From: Dehalobacter sp. CP
GTDB taxonomy: Bacteria > Bacillota_B > Desulfitobacteriia > Desulfitobacteriales > Syntrophobotulaceae
Length of the DNA: 64,000 nucleotides
Direction of reading: 5' to 3'
Assembly (NCBI GenBank): GCA_009910795.1
Contig: VMEE01000016.1
Span: forward strand, 1 to 64,000
A program made the position numbers and the translations under genes. The notes beneath the pieces were generated by a model. It was not told the origin of the DNA, did not search any database, and saw only the letters and a list, made by a program, of their open reading frames with translations. Positions within the stretch are counted from its first letter, which is position 1; the number at the start of each line of letters is the position of its first letter. Positions 1-7,948 of this stretch are shown here, in pieces.

Positions 1-2967
1 CGCATTTCCCAGACTGACCCGCTTGGCTATATCACCACGTACACGTATGATATCCTGGGACGCAAACTGACGCAGGTCGATCCACGCGGCAATGTTCAGG
101 GGGGAAATCCGGACGACTACCAGAACACCTACACTTATGACCTCGCCGGTAATATGCTGACCATCACTGATCCCTTGGGAGACGTCATTACAAACACCTA
201 TGACCTGAACAATAATATGCTGACGATCACCGATCCGAAAAACAATATAACGACCTACACCTATGATGGTAACAACCGCCTGCTGACCGTTCAGGATGCA
301 TTAAACAATGTGACGACCTATACCTATGACGCGAACGGCAACAGGGCCTCCGTTACAGATCCGCTAAATCATACAACAACCTATGGTTATGATCCGCTTG
401 ACAGGCTGATATCGGAAACCAATGCGGCAGGGAAGACCGAAAGCTATACCCTGGACGGCAACGGCAATAAGCTGACGGTTACAGACCGGAATAACCATAC
501 CACGACTTATGTGTATGACGTCTTAAATCACAATACCCAGATCACTAATCATTTAAACAAACAGATTACCGTCCAGTATGATCCGCTTGGGAACAAACTG
601 AGTGTCACGGATCAGCGCGGTAACACAACATCCTACACTTATGACCAAAATTCCAAAGTGCTCACGGTGACCGAACCGGGTAATCAGGTAACTACCAACA
701 CGTACGATCTGGCTGGGAATATGCTGACAACGATCAATCCACTGAACCAGGTCCGGACCTTTGTTTATGATGCAGACAACCGTCTGATCGAAACCATAGA
801 TCCGTTGCTTCATTCCACAACCGTTGGATATGATGAAGCGGGGAATGTGATTCTGAAGACCGATGCCAACAACGAGAACATCACGTATACCTATAACGCC
901 TTAAACCAACTCGTGTCAGTAACCAATGCCTTAAACCAAGTCACGAGCTACAGCTATGATGAGAACGGCAACTTAACCGCAGTTACGGATGCCAACAACC
1001 ATACCTCTTCACTGGGTTATGATGAACTTAACCGTAAAATCAGTGAGACTGACGCCTTAAATAATACCTACAGCTGGGCGTATGATGCGGCGGGTAATAT
1101 CATCAGCTGGACCAAACCTGACCAATCGGCAGTCAGCTACGCGTATAATTCCCTGAACCAATTGACTACAGTCACTTATCCGGATCTCAGTCAGGTCACT
1201 TATACCTATGATGACGCCGGCAACAGACTGTCAATGACGGATCAGCTTGGAACAACCACCTATACCTATGACGACCTTGACAGGCTTGCCTCGATCATGC
1301 GGGGAGCCAATATCGCAAGCTTCGGCTATGATGATGCAGGTAACCTGGCATCCATCAGTTATCCCGGCGGACTGCAGGTGACGTACGGATATGATGCAAG
1401 AAACCTGCTTACTTCCGTCACAGATACAGCCAATACGACCACAATCACGTATGATGCAGCCGGAAACCGGATTGGTGAATCACTGCCGAACGGTGTTACT
1501 GTCAGCTATGAATATGATGACGCCGGAAGACTTACCCTTGTGGAACATGTCCTTGGCGGAACAACGCTCACTAAATCAGCCTATACGCTGGACAATGTCG
1601 GAAACCGGCTTACCGAAACAGATGAACTGAACCAAACCACGACCTATACCTACGATGACCTGTACCAACTGGCCAGCGCCGTCTATCCCGGCGGTCAGAC
1701 AGTGAATTATACGTACGATCCTGCAGGCAATCGGACGCTCGCCGGGACAACCACCTATACGTACGATGCGGCCAACAGAATCACGCAGGCCGGTACGGAT
1801 ATCTACACGTATGATGTGAACGGAAACCTGACCGACGTAAACGGCACAAAGCTGTACAATTACGACGCGCTGAACCGGCTTGTCTCTTATACAGATGGAA
1901 CAGACACGATTAACTATACCTACGACGGAGGCAGTAACAGGCTAACTCAGACCGTTATAGGTCAAAGCCCTAAGAATTATTCTTACTTCAACGTCCCGCT
2001 CGGAGGATTATCCAAGGTCTTGGTAGAATTAAACAGCGGAGAAAACTATATCTACGGCGGCAGACCTCTGTACCGAAGCTCTACGAGCGGCACGATTTTC
2101 TATCATAACGACGGCCACGGCAGCACCCTGAAGGTCACAGACATCTCCGGGAATATCTTAAACAGTTACAAATATGACGCCTACGGAGACTTAAGAGCAT
2201 CAAATATAACCGTAGACAACGACATCCTTTTTGCCGGTGAATTCCAGGATGCTAACGGCCTGATCTACTTGAGAGCCAGATATTATGCTCCGAATGACGG
2301 AAAATTTTTGACACAAGACAGCTATCTGGGAGACATAAACAGTCCGGTAACGCAAAACCGGTATGCGTATGGAAACAATAACCCGGTGATTTATATCGAT
2401 CCGACGGGGCATGTTGCTATATGTCCTTGGGATGTCATTGATATGATGCTGGCATCTTATAGTTGGACTCAGCTTATCGAAGACCCAAACCTAGATCATT
2501 TTTTAGTAGCGTTAGCGGATACGTTGGGCTTGTTCCCGGGGATTCCATCGTATACTTTACTAGTGGGAATGAATCAAGCTCTAAAGTATTCGGATAATTT
2601 TGCTGAATTTAAGGTAGCTTTGGATAAATTTCTGGTAACTAAGGGGGCGACTAATGGTGCAAAGACCACTTTGGACTATTTAAAGGATGTCCAAAAGATT
2701 AATGGTAATTATTATGCACCTAAAGCTACAATTGACGAAATCGGACAAATTGAAGCAAAAGGCGTAGATTTCAGTGATTTAAGTAGGAAACAGATTTCAT
2801 CAAGAAGCTCAACAGAGGGCGGATTTTCTAAAGTATATAATTATTCTGACCAAAGTGGCGTCAAATTTGTTGTTCATGAGGTGACAGACGCTGCCGGGAA
2901 CATTCTCCATCGTGATTTTGATGCAGTAAGAATTCAATCTGGTCAGTTGATTAATAAACTGAAGTAG
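1..2967 (+). CDS. Rhs/YD-repeat polymorphic toxin, 5' end outside window
   Basis: The frame is open from base 1, so the first ATG at 154 is only an internal Met and the gene starts upstream. About 988 residues are visible. Roughly 30 YD repeats (TYTYD..GN pattern) form the shell. The Rhs core signature follows (LIYLRARYYAP, then RYAYGNNNP) and ends at DPTGH near base 2412. After it come 184 residues unlike the repeats and visibly richer in A+T: the variable toxin tip. The end of the tip carries VHEV and HRDFD, which could be catalytic, but I do not recognise the toxin family. In such proteins the YD shell encloses and delivers the C-terminal toxin for contact-dependent killing. The stop codon lies in the ribosome binding site of the next gene, as expected for a toxin/immunity pair. 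Confidence 0.93.
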   Translation, partial: RISQTDPLGYITTYTYDILGRKLTQVDPRGNVQGGNPDDYQNTYTYDLAGNMLTITDPLGDVITNTYDLNNNMLTITDPKNNITTYTYDGNNRLLTVQDALNNVTTYTYDANGNRASVTDPLNHTTTYGYDPLDRLISETNAAGKTESYTLDGNGNKLTVTDRNNHTTTYVYDVLNHNTQITNHLNKQITVQYDPLGNKLSVTDQRGNTTSYTYDQNSKVLTVTEPGNQVTTNTYDLAGNMLTTINPLNQVRTFVYDADNRLIETIDPLLHSTTVGYDEAGNVILKTDANNENITYTYNALNQLVSVTNALNQVTSYSYDENGNLTAVTDANNHTSSLGYDELNRKISETDALNNTYSWAYDAAGNIISWTKPDQSAVSYAYNSLNQLTTVTYPDLSQVTYTYDDAGNRLSMTDQLGTTTYTYDDLDRLASIMRGANIASFGYDDAGNLASISYPGGLQVTYGYDARNLLTSVTDTANTTTITYDAAGNRIGESLPNGVTVSYEYDDAGRLTLVEHVLGGTTLTKSAYTLDNVGNRLTETDELNQTTTYTYDDLYQLASAVYPGGQTVNYTYDPAGNRTLAGTTTYTYDAANRITQAGTDIYTYDVNGNLTDVNGTKLYNYDALNRLVSYTDGTDTINYTYDGGSNRLTQTVIGQSPKNYSYFNVPLGGLSKVLVELNSGENYIYGGRPLYRSSTSGTIFYHNDGHGSTLKVTDISGNILNSYKYDAYGDLRASNITVDNDILFAGEFQDANGLIYLRARYYAPNDGKFLTQDSYLGDINSPVTQNRYAYGNNNPVIYIDPTGHVAICPWDVIDMMLASYSWTQLIEDPNLDHFLVALADTLGLFPGIPSYTLLVGMNQALKYSDNFAEFKVALDKFLVTKGATNGAKTTLDYLKDVQKINGNYYAPKATIDEIGQIEAKGVDFSDLSRKQISSRSSTEGGFSKVYNYSDQSGVKFVVHEVTDAAGNILHRDFDAVRIQSGQLINKLK

Positions 2968-2977
2968 GAGATTTAAT

Positions 2978-3265
2978 ATGAGCAGAGACGAGATAATTGC
3001 GATATTTGTTGGTTTGCTTAAAAAGTATATTTTTGAAGGCGTTGACCGATATGAAATTGTTGACGAACTCATAGAAAAGATAGATATTAATGAAATATAT
3101 AGCTCTGACGATTTTGTTATTTCAGACTGCTTCTACGCTATAAAACACTTAACTGAAGATAAATATGAGACGTCAATAAATGAACTAAAATATTTTCTGG
3201 AATGTTTTGAAGGATTGAGGGAATATAATCTTGAGGAAAAGAATAATGTAATCACTCAAAAGTAA
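2978..3265 (+). CDS. Putative immunity protein for the Rhs toxin tip
   Basis: This 95-residue acidic, AT-rich protein starts 10 bases after the Rhs stop. Its TAGGAG ribosome binding site includes the Rhs stop codon, so the two are translationally linked. It has no signal peptide or membrane segment and is predicted cytosolic and mostly helical. I recognise no domain. The immunity role is inferred from position and base composition: in Rhs systems the first small gene after the toxin tip normally encodes a protein that neutralises that tip. A terminator follows 50 bases downstream, which closes the unit. Confidence 0.65.
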   Translation: MSRDEIIAIFVGLLKKYIFEGVDRYEIVDELIEKIDINEIYSSDDFVISDCFYAIKHLTEDKYETSINELKYFLECFEGLREYNLEEKNNVITQK

Positions 3266-3314
3266 CGTCTGTTAGAGGAAGTTCAAGTGCTGAAAAAATA
3301 GTTAAAGAATTCCC

Positions 3315-3352
3315 TAGGTCACACAGTTTCGACTGCTGTGGCCTATTTTTCT
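3315..3352 (+). terminator. Rho-independent terminator after toxin/immunity genes
   Basis: TAGGTCACA-CAG pairs with CTGCTGTGGCCTA, with one bulged base, one G-U pair and a small TTTCGA loop. ATTTTTCTT follows directly. It ends the Rhs/immunity transcript. Confidence 0.75.
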
Positions 3353-3521
3353 TATACCGGAGACAACAGAAAGAAAAAGCGGAACCGGAACCGGCCCAAC
3401 CCTAACCTATTAATAGCTTTAGGTCAAGACAATAGCTGACAGCATATCAGCCGGATTATTTTAAGATGCAAGTAGTATAACAATACTAAAAAACACTTCA
3501 TCGTACTGGCATACCACTACT

Positions 3522-3579
3522 ATTGCGGGGATTTGAAAAGGCTGAATAAGTAGCAGTCATCTTTTTCAAATCCCCCAAT
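3522..3579. repeat. Inverted repeat with 17-18-bp arms
   Basis: ATTGCGGGGATTTGAAAA (3522-3539) pairs with TTTTCAAATCCCCCAAT (3563-3579), with one mismatch or bulge near the base and a 23-base loop. No T-run follows, so an ordinary terminator is unlikely. Confidence 0.75.
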
Positions 3580-3802
3580 GCCGAGCGGTAAGCCAAATTG
3601 CTTGATGGGTACACATAAATCCAGCTTGCTTAAAAAGTTGCTGTTTCCGGACTTTCGGAACCGAAATAACGTTGTAAGTATACCCAGGACCGAAACGTTA
3701 GATCAATTTCTCTATATTCTTGAAATTATTGCAGCATTGCCCGAAATACCAAAGCGAGCGTCAAGTGCCAGTGGCGTTATGCAAACGGGAATTTGAGCGT
3801 AG

Positions 3803-3850
3803 AAAATGTCAACAGTTCACATGCAGAAAGCCCAGGGGTTTTGACATTTT
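3803..3850. repeat. Inverted repeat with 10-bp arms
   Basis: AAAATGTCAA (3803-3812) is exactly inverted as TTGACATTTT (3841-3850), with a 28-base spacer. Role unknown. Confidence 0.6.
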
Positions 3851-3989
3851 AGTGAGGTGAGGATTCCTGTTTGTAGCCACGAAAACGTGCGAGCGGGGTA
3901 TTTTGGGCAAGGCTGCATACCCCATAATCACCAAAAAGTCAGAAATAAGACTAACCTTTACAGTGTTATTCCTATGAAAGCTTTAGACA

Positions 3990-4031
3990 GCTTGTCCCAG
4001 AATCTGAGGCGCCTCAGATTCTGGGACAAGC
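3990..4031. repeat. Perfect 42-bp palindrome without loop
   Basis: The left half reads GCTTGTCCCAGAATCTGAGG plus C, and the right half is its exact reverse complement with no spacer between. The centre is GAGGCGCCTC. It lies 114 bp before the ylmH-like gene. It could be two abutting terminal repeats left by an element, an extrusion-prone site, or an operator-like site. Confidence 0.85.
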
Positions 4032-4144
4032 CTATTCGGAGGATAACTAAAAAGCTTAACTTAATCTTGATTTTAGCAGATTGAAACCATTATAATGGCA
4101 ATAATCATCATTAACATAATTTGTAATACTGAAGGAACATAACA

Positions 4145-4948
4145 ATGATCACAAAAGCCGAAACCGTAAAAAAATATGCCCAGGATGAAGAAAGCAGACT
4201 GCTGCTTGCGCGGGCGCTGGACAAACTTGATGAATCAGAAAAGAAAAATATTCCGGTTTGCACGCGGTTCTGCAGTGAACAGCAGCGGGTGCTGCTTGGA
4301 AATGCGCTGAAGGCGAGTGGAAACCCCCGGCACTTTTTCTGGGGAGGCTATGAAGGGGCTGGGCGTACCGTATTGGTCTTTCTGCCGGACTACCTGGAGC
4401 CTGAACAAGTCATTCAGGATGATGAATATTGCCCATTAGCTTTTATTCGGACGGAATATTCCGAAGACAGCGGCCTGTCGCATCGGGATTTCCTAGGTAG
4501 TTTGATGGGGGCAGGAATCAAGCGGGAAACGGTCGGTGACATTCTGGTCACAGAAAAAAGCTGTGATCTGATTGTCCTGAAAGAAGTCCTGCCGTTCCTG
4601 ATAAATAATCTGCAATCAGTCGGTCGTGTCAAAATAAAAACAGCAATCATCTCTGCGGGATTGCTGCAAATACCGGAAGAAAAAGTTCTTCTGCTGAAAG
4701 ACACCGTAGCCTCATTGCGGCTGGACAGTGTGGTCGCGGCAGGTTTTAACTTAAGCCGTACCAAAGCAGGGGAATATGTTGAATCCGGGAAGGTCATGCT
4801 GAATTCGCTGGAATGTGACAAAACAGATAAGACGGTTGCGGAAGGGGATACGCTATCTCTGCGCGGCTTCGGAAAAATCAAGCTTCAGGAAGTAGGTGGA
4901 CTTTCTAAAAAAGGCCGCCAGTCGATCGTGATTAAAAAGTATGTCTAG
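4145..4948 (+). CDS. ylmH: YlmH-like S4-domain RNA-binding protein
   Basis: The 267-residue protein matches the YlmH layout. An N-terminal region carries the CTRFCSEQQ..LL stretch and an HFFWGGYEGAGR motif typical of the family. A middle domain follows, with HRDFLGSLMGAGIKRE and VGDI. A C-terminal S4 RNA-binding domain (about residues 185-250) contains the LDSVVAAGFNLSRTKA core. Homologues bind the large ribosomal subunit or peptidyl-tRNA in ribosome rescue and are often near cell-division genes. Here no division genes flank it. The start is ATG after GAAGGAAC. The length is normal for the family. Confidence 0.9.
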   Translation: MITKAETVKKYAQDEESRLLLARALDKLDESEKKNIPVCTRFCSEQQRVLLGNALKASGNPRHFFWGGYEGAGRTVLVFLPDYLEPEQVIQDDEYCPLAFIRTEYSEDSGLSHRDFLGSLMGAGIKRETVGDILVTEKSCDLIVLKEVLPFLINNLQSVGRVKIKTAIISAGLLQIPEEKVLLLKDTVASLRLDSVVAAGFNLSRTKAGEYVESGKVMLNSLECDKTDKTVAEGDTLSLRGFGKIKLQEVGGLSKKGRQSIVIKKYV

Positions 4949-5081
4949 TACAACGCTCTTGAAATAAATACCCAAATATATGCGTGCATTAGGTTCCCGG
5001 GCTGGTCTGTGTGCCATTATTTGAGTAGAGAATTTGAGAACGTTGCACGCGTACAAGGTATATAAAATAGTTACCCCACAT

Positions 5082-5738
5082 TTATTCCCGCGCCAATCGT
5101 TCTGCTTCGGCCTTCGCTGCCCGAAAGCAGTCCTTGATTTCTTCAGCAGTCAAGACGGAACCTTCCTTTTGCTTCCTGAAATATTGCATCAATACTTTGC
5201 CGACTGCATAGCAGCTAATAAACACAAGCGAGGCTGTTCCCGGCGTACTGCCTGAGTCTGCGTCCAAGCCAACCCTGGTCAATCCTTCCAGACCATATTT
5301 GGCAGTAAGCGCAAGGCCGGCCTGCCCGGAAAGTTCGCGGAAAAGGCGCTGGGCGTCCTCGGGAGCCAGCGTTTGACCGGATTCTTCCGCCAGGCGCAGC
5401 GTCAGATATACCTCTGTGATTTGAAGCAGGATGGTATCCTTGTGTTCAGCAGCCGAGGCGGCTGTGCCGGCTGTCAGGACAATCAGCCGGTTCATTCTAT
5501 CCCTGGCTTTATTTTGAGGAAGCTTATTTACGGCTTCCTCAATTTTATTTAGGTATTCTTCCGGCGTAATGGTTTCCGAACCACTGCAGACCGGACAGGA
5601 TCCAGTGTCATGGACATGAACGGCATGGCCGGTCTGGGAATGGTCATGGCCACAGCTGCAAGACTGCTGATGCAGCGTGGAGTGATTGTGCCGATTAGGT
5701 TGATGATGCGGATGTTTTTTCGGATGGTTCGCAGGCAT
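5082..5738 (-). CDS. His-rich metal-binding protein of unknown function
   Basis: This 218-residue protein has two parts. The first 45 residues hold about 12 histidines and the CSCGHDH motif, and a CPVC pair follows near residue 48; together these look like a metal-binding tail. The remaining 165 residues form a helical domain with an Ala-rich stretch (LTAGTAASAAEHKD) that I cannot assign. There is no signal peptide, so it is probably cytosolic. His-rich tails of this sort occur in nickel, zinc and cobalt storage or delivery proteins, but no metal enzyme or transporter is next to it. Start: ATG after AAAGGATG on the minus strand. It is convergent with the ylmH-like gene. Confidence 0.75.
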   Translation of the reverse strand: MPANHPKKHPHHQPNRHNHSTLHQQSCSCGHDHSQTGHAVHVHDTGSCPVCSGSETITPEEYLNKIEEAVNKLPQNKARDRMNRLIVLTAGTAASAAEHKDTILLQITEVYLTLRLAEESGQTLAPEDAQRLFRELSGQAGLALTAKYGLEGLTRVGLDADSGSTPGTASLVFISCYAVGKVLMQYFRKQKEGSVLTAEEIKDCFRAAKAEAERLARE

Positions 5739-5914
5739 ATGACATCCTTTCTATCCATAAAGGATAAGCTAGCAGAATGATTCGTATTTTGATGATTAAT
5801 ACGAGTAAACATTAAACAAAGTACGAAAGTGTTTTGTCTTAATATAACACAATCTGCGATTTTTTTTAAATACTTTTACAATGAAGCACTGATAAACGAA
5901 TAAGCCACAAGGTC

Positions 5915-5965
5915 AGAAAAAATGAGAATGTCAGATATTATTCGATCCGGACATTCTCAAAAAAT
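5915..5965 (-). terminator. Terminator of the NlpC/P60 gene
   Basis: TGAGAATGTC (5923-5932) pairs perfectly with GACATTCTCA (5950-5959). On the minus strand the hairpin is followed by TTTTTTC. It lies 45-95 bases after the stop of the minus-strand NlpC/P60 gene. Confidence 0.8.
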
Positions 5966-6009
5966 GAATATAGTTCAGCTGACCAAATAAAACATGTTTC
6001 AGCTGACAG

Positions 6010-6687
6010 CTAAATCACGCGTTTCGCCCCGAGATAGACAGATTTCCAGTAGGTACCAAAACTATACACGGCAACACCCTTGGAGCTTGAAGCATTAATA
6101 AACTGGTTATTGCCGATGTAAATCCCGTCATGATCCACGACACCATTTTTGGCAATCGAAAAGAAAACAATATCTCCCGGTTGTAAATTAGCGAAACTAA
6201 CCGCTTTGCCAACCAGGTACTGGTCCCTGGAAATACGCGGCAGGGCAATGCCGTTTTGCGCAAAAACATATTGAACAAATCCGGAACAATCAAACCCAAT
6301 CGATGGGGAAGTACCTCCATATTTGTAGGGGACACCAATATATTTTTGAGCCGTCGCGACAATAGAGCTCGCTTTGACGCCCTGCGCTTTATTCGTATAG
6401 GCGGTGTTTATGGCTGAAGCCGTGATCGGCCCAACAATTCCGTCAGCCGATAAATTCTTGGCTTTCTGAAAAGCGATGACACCGGCTTGTGTTTTGAGTC
6501 CGAAAATTCCATCCACTGTACCGACGCTGTAACCCAGATAGTTGAGTTTTGTTTGTAGTTCGACGACATCCGGCCCCGTCGAGCCTGTCTTCAGAAGTGT
6601 ATCGCCGAGGGCAGCGGACGTTACCTGAGCTAAGCCGAGAATCAGGATAGCAGAAAGAAGCAGCGTCACAACAATTTTTTTCGTCAT
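6010..6687 (-). CDS. Secreted NlpC/P60 peptidoglycan hydrolase
   Basis: The 225-residue protein starts at the ATG of MTKKI (6687), which has GGAGG eight bases upstream; the longer frame from 6708 lacks such a site. The signal peptide ends near TSAA (residue 25). A PG_binding_1 domain follows (about 30-90, LQTKLNYLGYSVGTVDGIFG). An NlpC/P60 domain (about 105-225) has the catalytic Cys in FDCSGFVQ, the His in VDHDGIYIG and an Asn in FINASS as the third polar residue. It is expected to cleave gamma-D-Glu-diamino acid bonds in cell wall peptides. It is divergent from the hydrolase gene at 6932; the 244-bp gap must hold both promoters. Confidence 0.93.
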   Translation of the reverse strand: MTKKIVVTLLLSAILILGLAQVTSAALGDTLLKTGSTGPDVVELQTKLNYLGYSVGTVDGIFGLKTQAGVIAFQKAKNLSADGIVGPITASAINTAYTNKAQGVKASSIVATAQKYIGVPYKYGGTSPSIGFDCSGFVQYVFAQNGIALPRISRDQYLVGKAVSFANLQPGDIVFFSIAKNGVVDHDGIYIGNNQFINASSSKGVAVYSFGTYWKSVYLGAKRVI

Positions 6688-6931
6688 TGAAATCCTCCAC
6701 TCCGTCAAATTTTTTCATCTGGATTCTGTACCGGTCACGTTCGCTTCTTACCAGTATTTTAACAATTCACTGGGAAAAAGGCATGTCCAAAATTCTGGAA
6801 ATATTTATAACGCGGGAAAAGGATGATAATTTGTCTTCAAGATGATATATTAGGTGTGATCAGTTTTCATTAAATGGATGTTTTCATTAAACAGATACAC
6901 ACACCTCTAATTTGCCGTTAAGGGGTATAGA

Positions 6932-7858
6932 ATGAGAGAAAAGGATCAACTATTTACAACCAAATGGGAGCCGGATATACTCCCTGCCAAAGCAATCATC
7001 TTGATTATCCACGGGATATCGGAGCATTCCGGCAGATATGCATCGTTTGCAAGGGAGCTGACGGAGGCAGGGTACATTGTTTATGCCTACGACCAAAGAG
7101 GCCATGGCAAAACAGCTGAAACCGCAGGCATGGAAGGATTTGCGGGTCAAGACGGCTGGAACCATATGGTACATGATGTCTATGATTCTGTTACCTTGAT
7201 CAAAAAAGAAAATCCCGGACTGCCGTTGTTTATTTTTGGTCATAGTATGGGAAGCTTTGTTCTTCAGCATTATATGCATCTCTATGGAGAGGAGCAGGGA
7301 GTACAGGGGTTTATTTTATCCGGCCCGGGCGGAGACACGACGTTTATGCTGTATTTTGGCCGCTTTTTATGTCGGATGATAGCTCTGGTCAAAGGAAAGC
7401 TTTACAAAAGCAAATTCATTCACGAGCTGACTTTTAAAAACTTCAATGCCCGGTGCGCAGAAACCAGGACAGAATTTGACTGGCTTACCACCAATCCGCT
7501 TGTTGTCGATGAATATATTCAGGATATTTACTGCGGGGGAACCTGTACTTTAGCGTTCTATCATGATTTTTTTGCCGGAATTTTGCAAGTGCAAAAGAAG
7601 TCTAACATCAGGAAGATCCCGAAAGACATCCCGATTCTGATCCTCTCCGGTCAAATGGATCCTGTCGGCCACTACGGAGAAATTATCACAGCGCTGCGTC
7701 TGCGTTACCAACAAGCTGGAATTCGTGATGTTACTGTAAAACAATATGAAAACTGCAGACATGAACTGCACAATGAAACGGATTGTTCTCAAGTTCTTCA
7801 GGATATAATTCAGTGGCTAAGTTCCAAGATTGGCAAGAATAACATAGCGCATAGATAG
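6932..7858 (+). CDS. Alpha/beta hydrolase, monoacylglycerol lipase type
   Basis: The 308-residue protein belongs to the serine hydrolase_4 / lysophospholipase group. The oxyanion region is HGISEHSGRY, the nucleophile elbow is GHSMGS (Ser near residue 108), the Asp lies in SGQMDPVG and the His in CRHELHNE. DQRGHGKT near residue 55 is also typical. It probably hydrolyses monoacylglycerol or lysophospholipid esters; the substrate is not shown by the sequence. There is no signal peptide. Its stop codon lies inside a GATA tetranucleotide repeat. Confidence 0.88.
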   Translation: MREKDQLFTTKWEPDILPAKAIILIIHGISEHSGRYASFARELTEAGYIVYAYDQRGHGKTAETAGMEGFAGQDGWNHMVHDVYDSVTLIKKENPGLPLFIFGHSMGSFVLQHYMHLYGEEQGVQGFILSGPGGDTTFMLYFGRFLCRMIALVKGKLYKSKFIHELTFKNFNARCAETRTEFDWLTTNPLVVDEYIQDIYCGGTCTLAFYHDFFAGILQVQKKSNIRKIPKDIPILILSGQMDPVGHYGEIITALRLRYQQAGIRDVTVKQYENCRHELHNETDCSQVLQDIIQWLSSKIGKNNIAHR

Positions 7859-7931
7859 ACGGATAGATAGATAGATAGGTAGATAGATAGATAATAGGTA
7901 GACAGATAGGGAGACCGATAGCATAGATATA
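7851..7931 (+). repeat. GATA tetranucleotide microsatellite
   Basis: Imperfect tandem GATA units, with variants GACG, GGTA and GACA, fill the 90-bp gap between two genes. They include the stop codon of the upstream hydrolase gene. No hairpin or T-run is seen here. Confidence 0.9.
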
Positions 7932-7948
7932 GAAATGAGGAGGGAAAG

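Larger units (their letters stand above)
3266..4144. other. 879-bp gene-free region rich in inverted repeats
   Basis: No convincing gene lies here. The short open frames have no good ribosome binding site and cross the hairpins. The region holds the terminator at 3315-3352, an 18/17-bp inverted repeat at 3522-3579, a 10-bp inverted repeat at 3803-3850, a 7-bp stem at 3895-3923 (GGGGTAT/ATACCCC) and a perfect 42-bp palindrome at 3990-4031. The last stretch contains the ribosome binding site of the ylmH-like gene (GAAGGAAC). Confidence 0.6.

Noticed and set aside
1..2412. Possible DNA tandem repeat array
   Set aside because: The periodicity is at the protein level (YD repeats in an Rhs shell); the DNA of the units differs.
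3578..4084. Two open frames of 72 and 75 codons in the gap before ylmH
   Set aside because: No ribosome binding site, no protein-like pattern, and the second runs through the 42-bp palindrome.
4414..4881. 155-codon frame antisense to the ylmH-like gene
   Set aside because: A shadow of the coding strand; it has no ribosome binding site and the plus-strand product is a clear family member.
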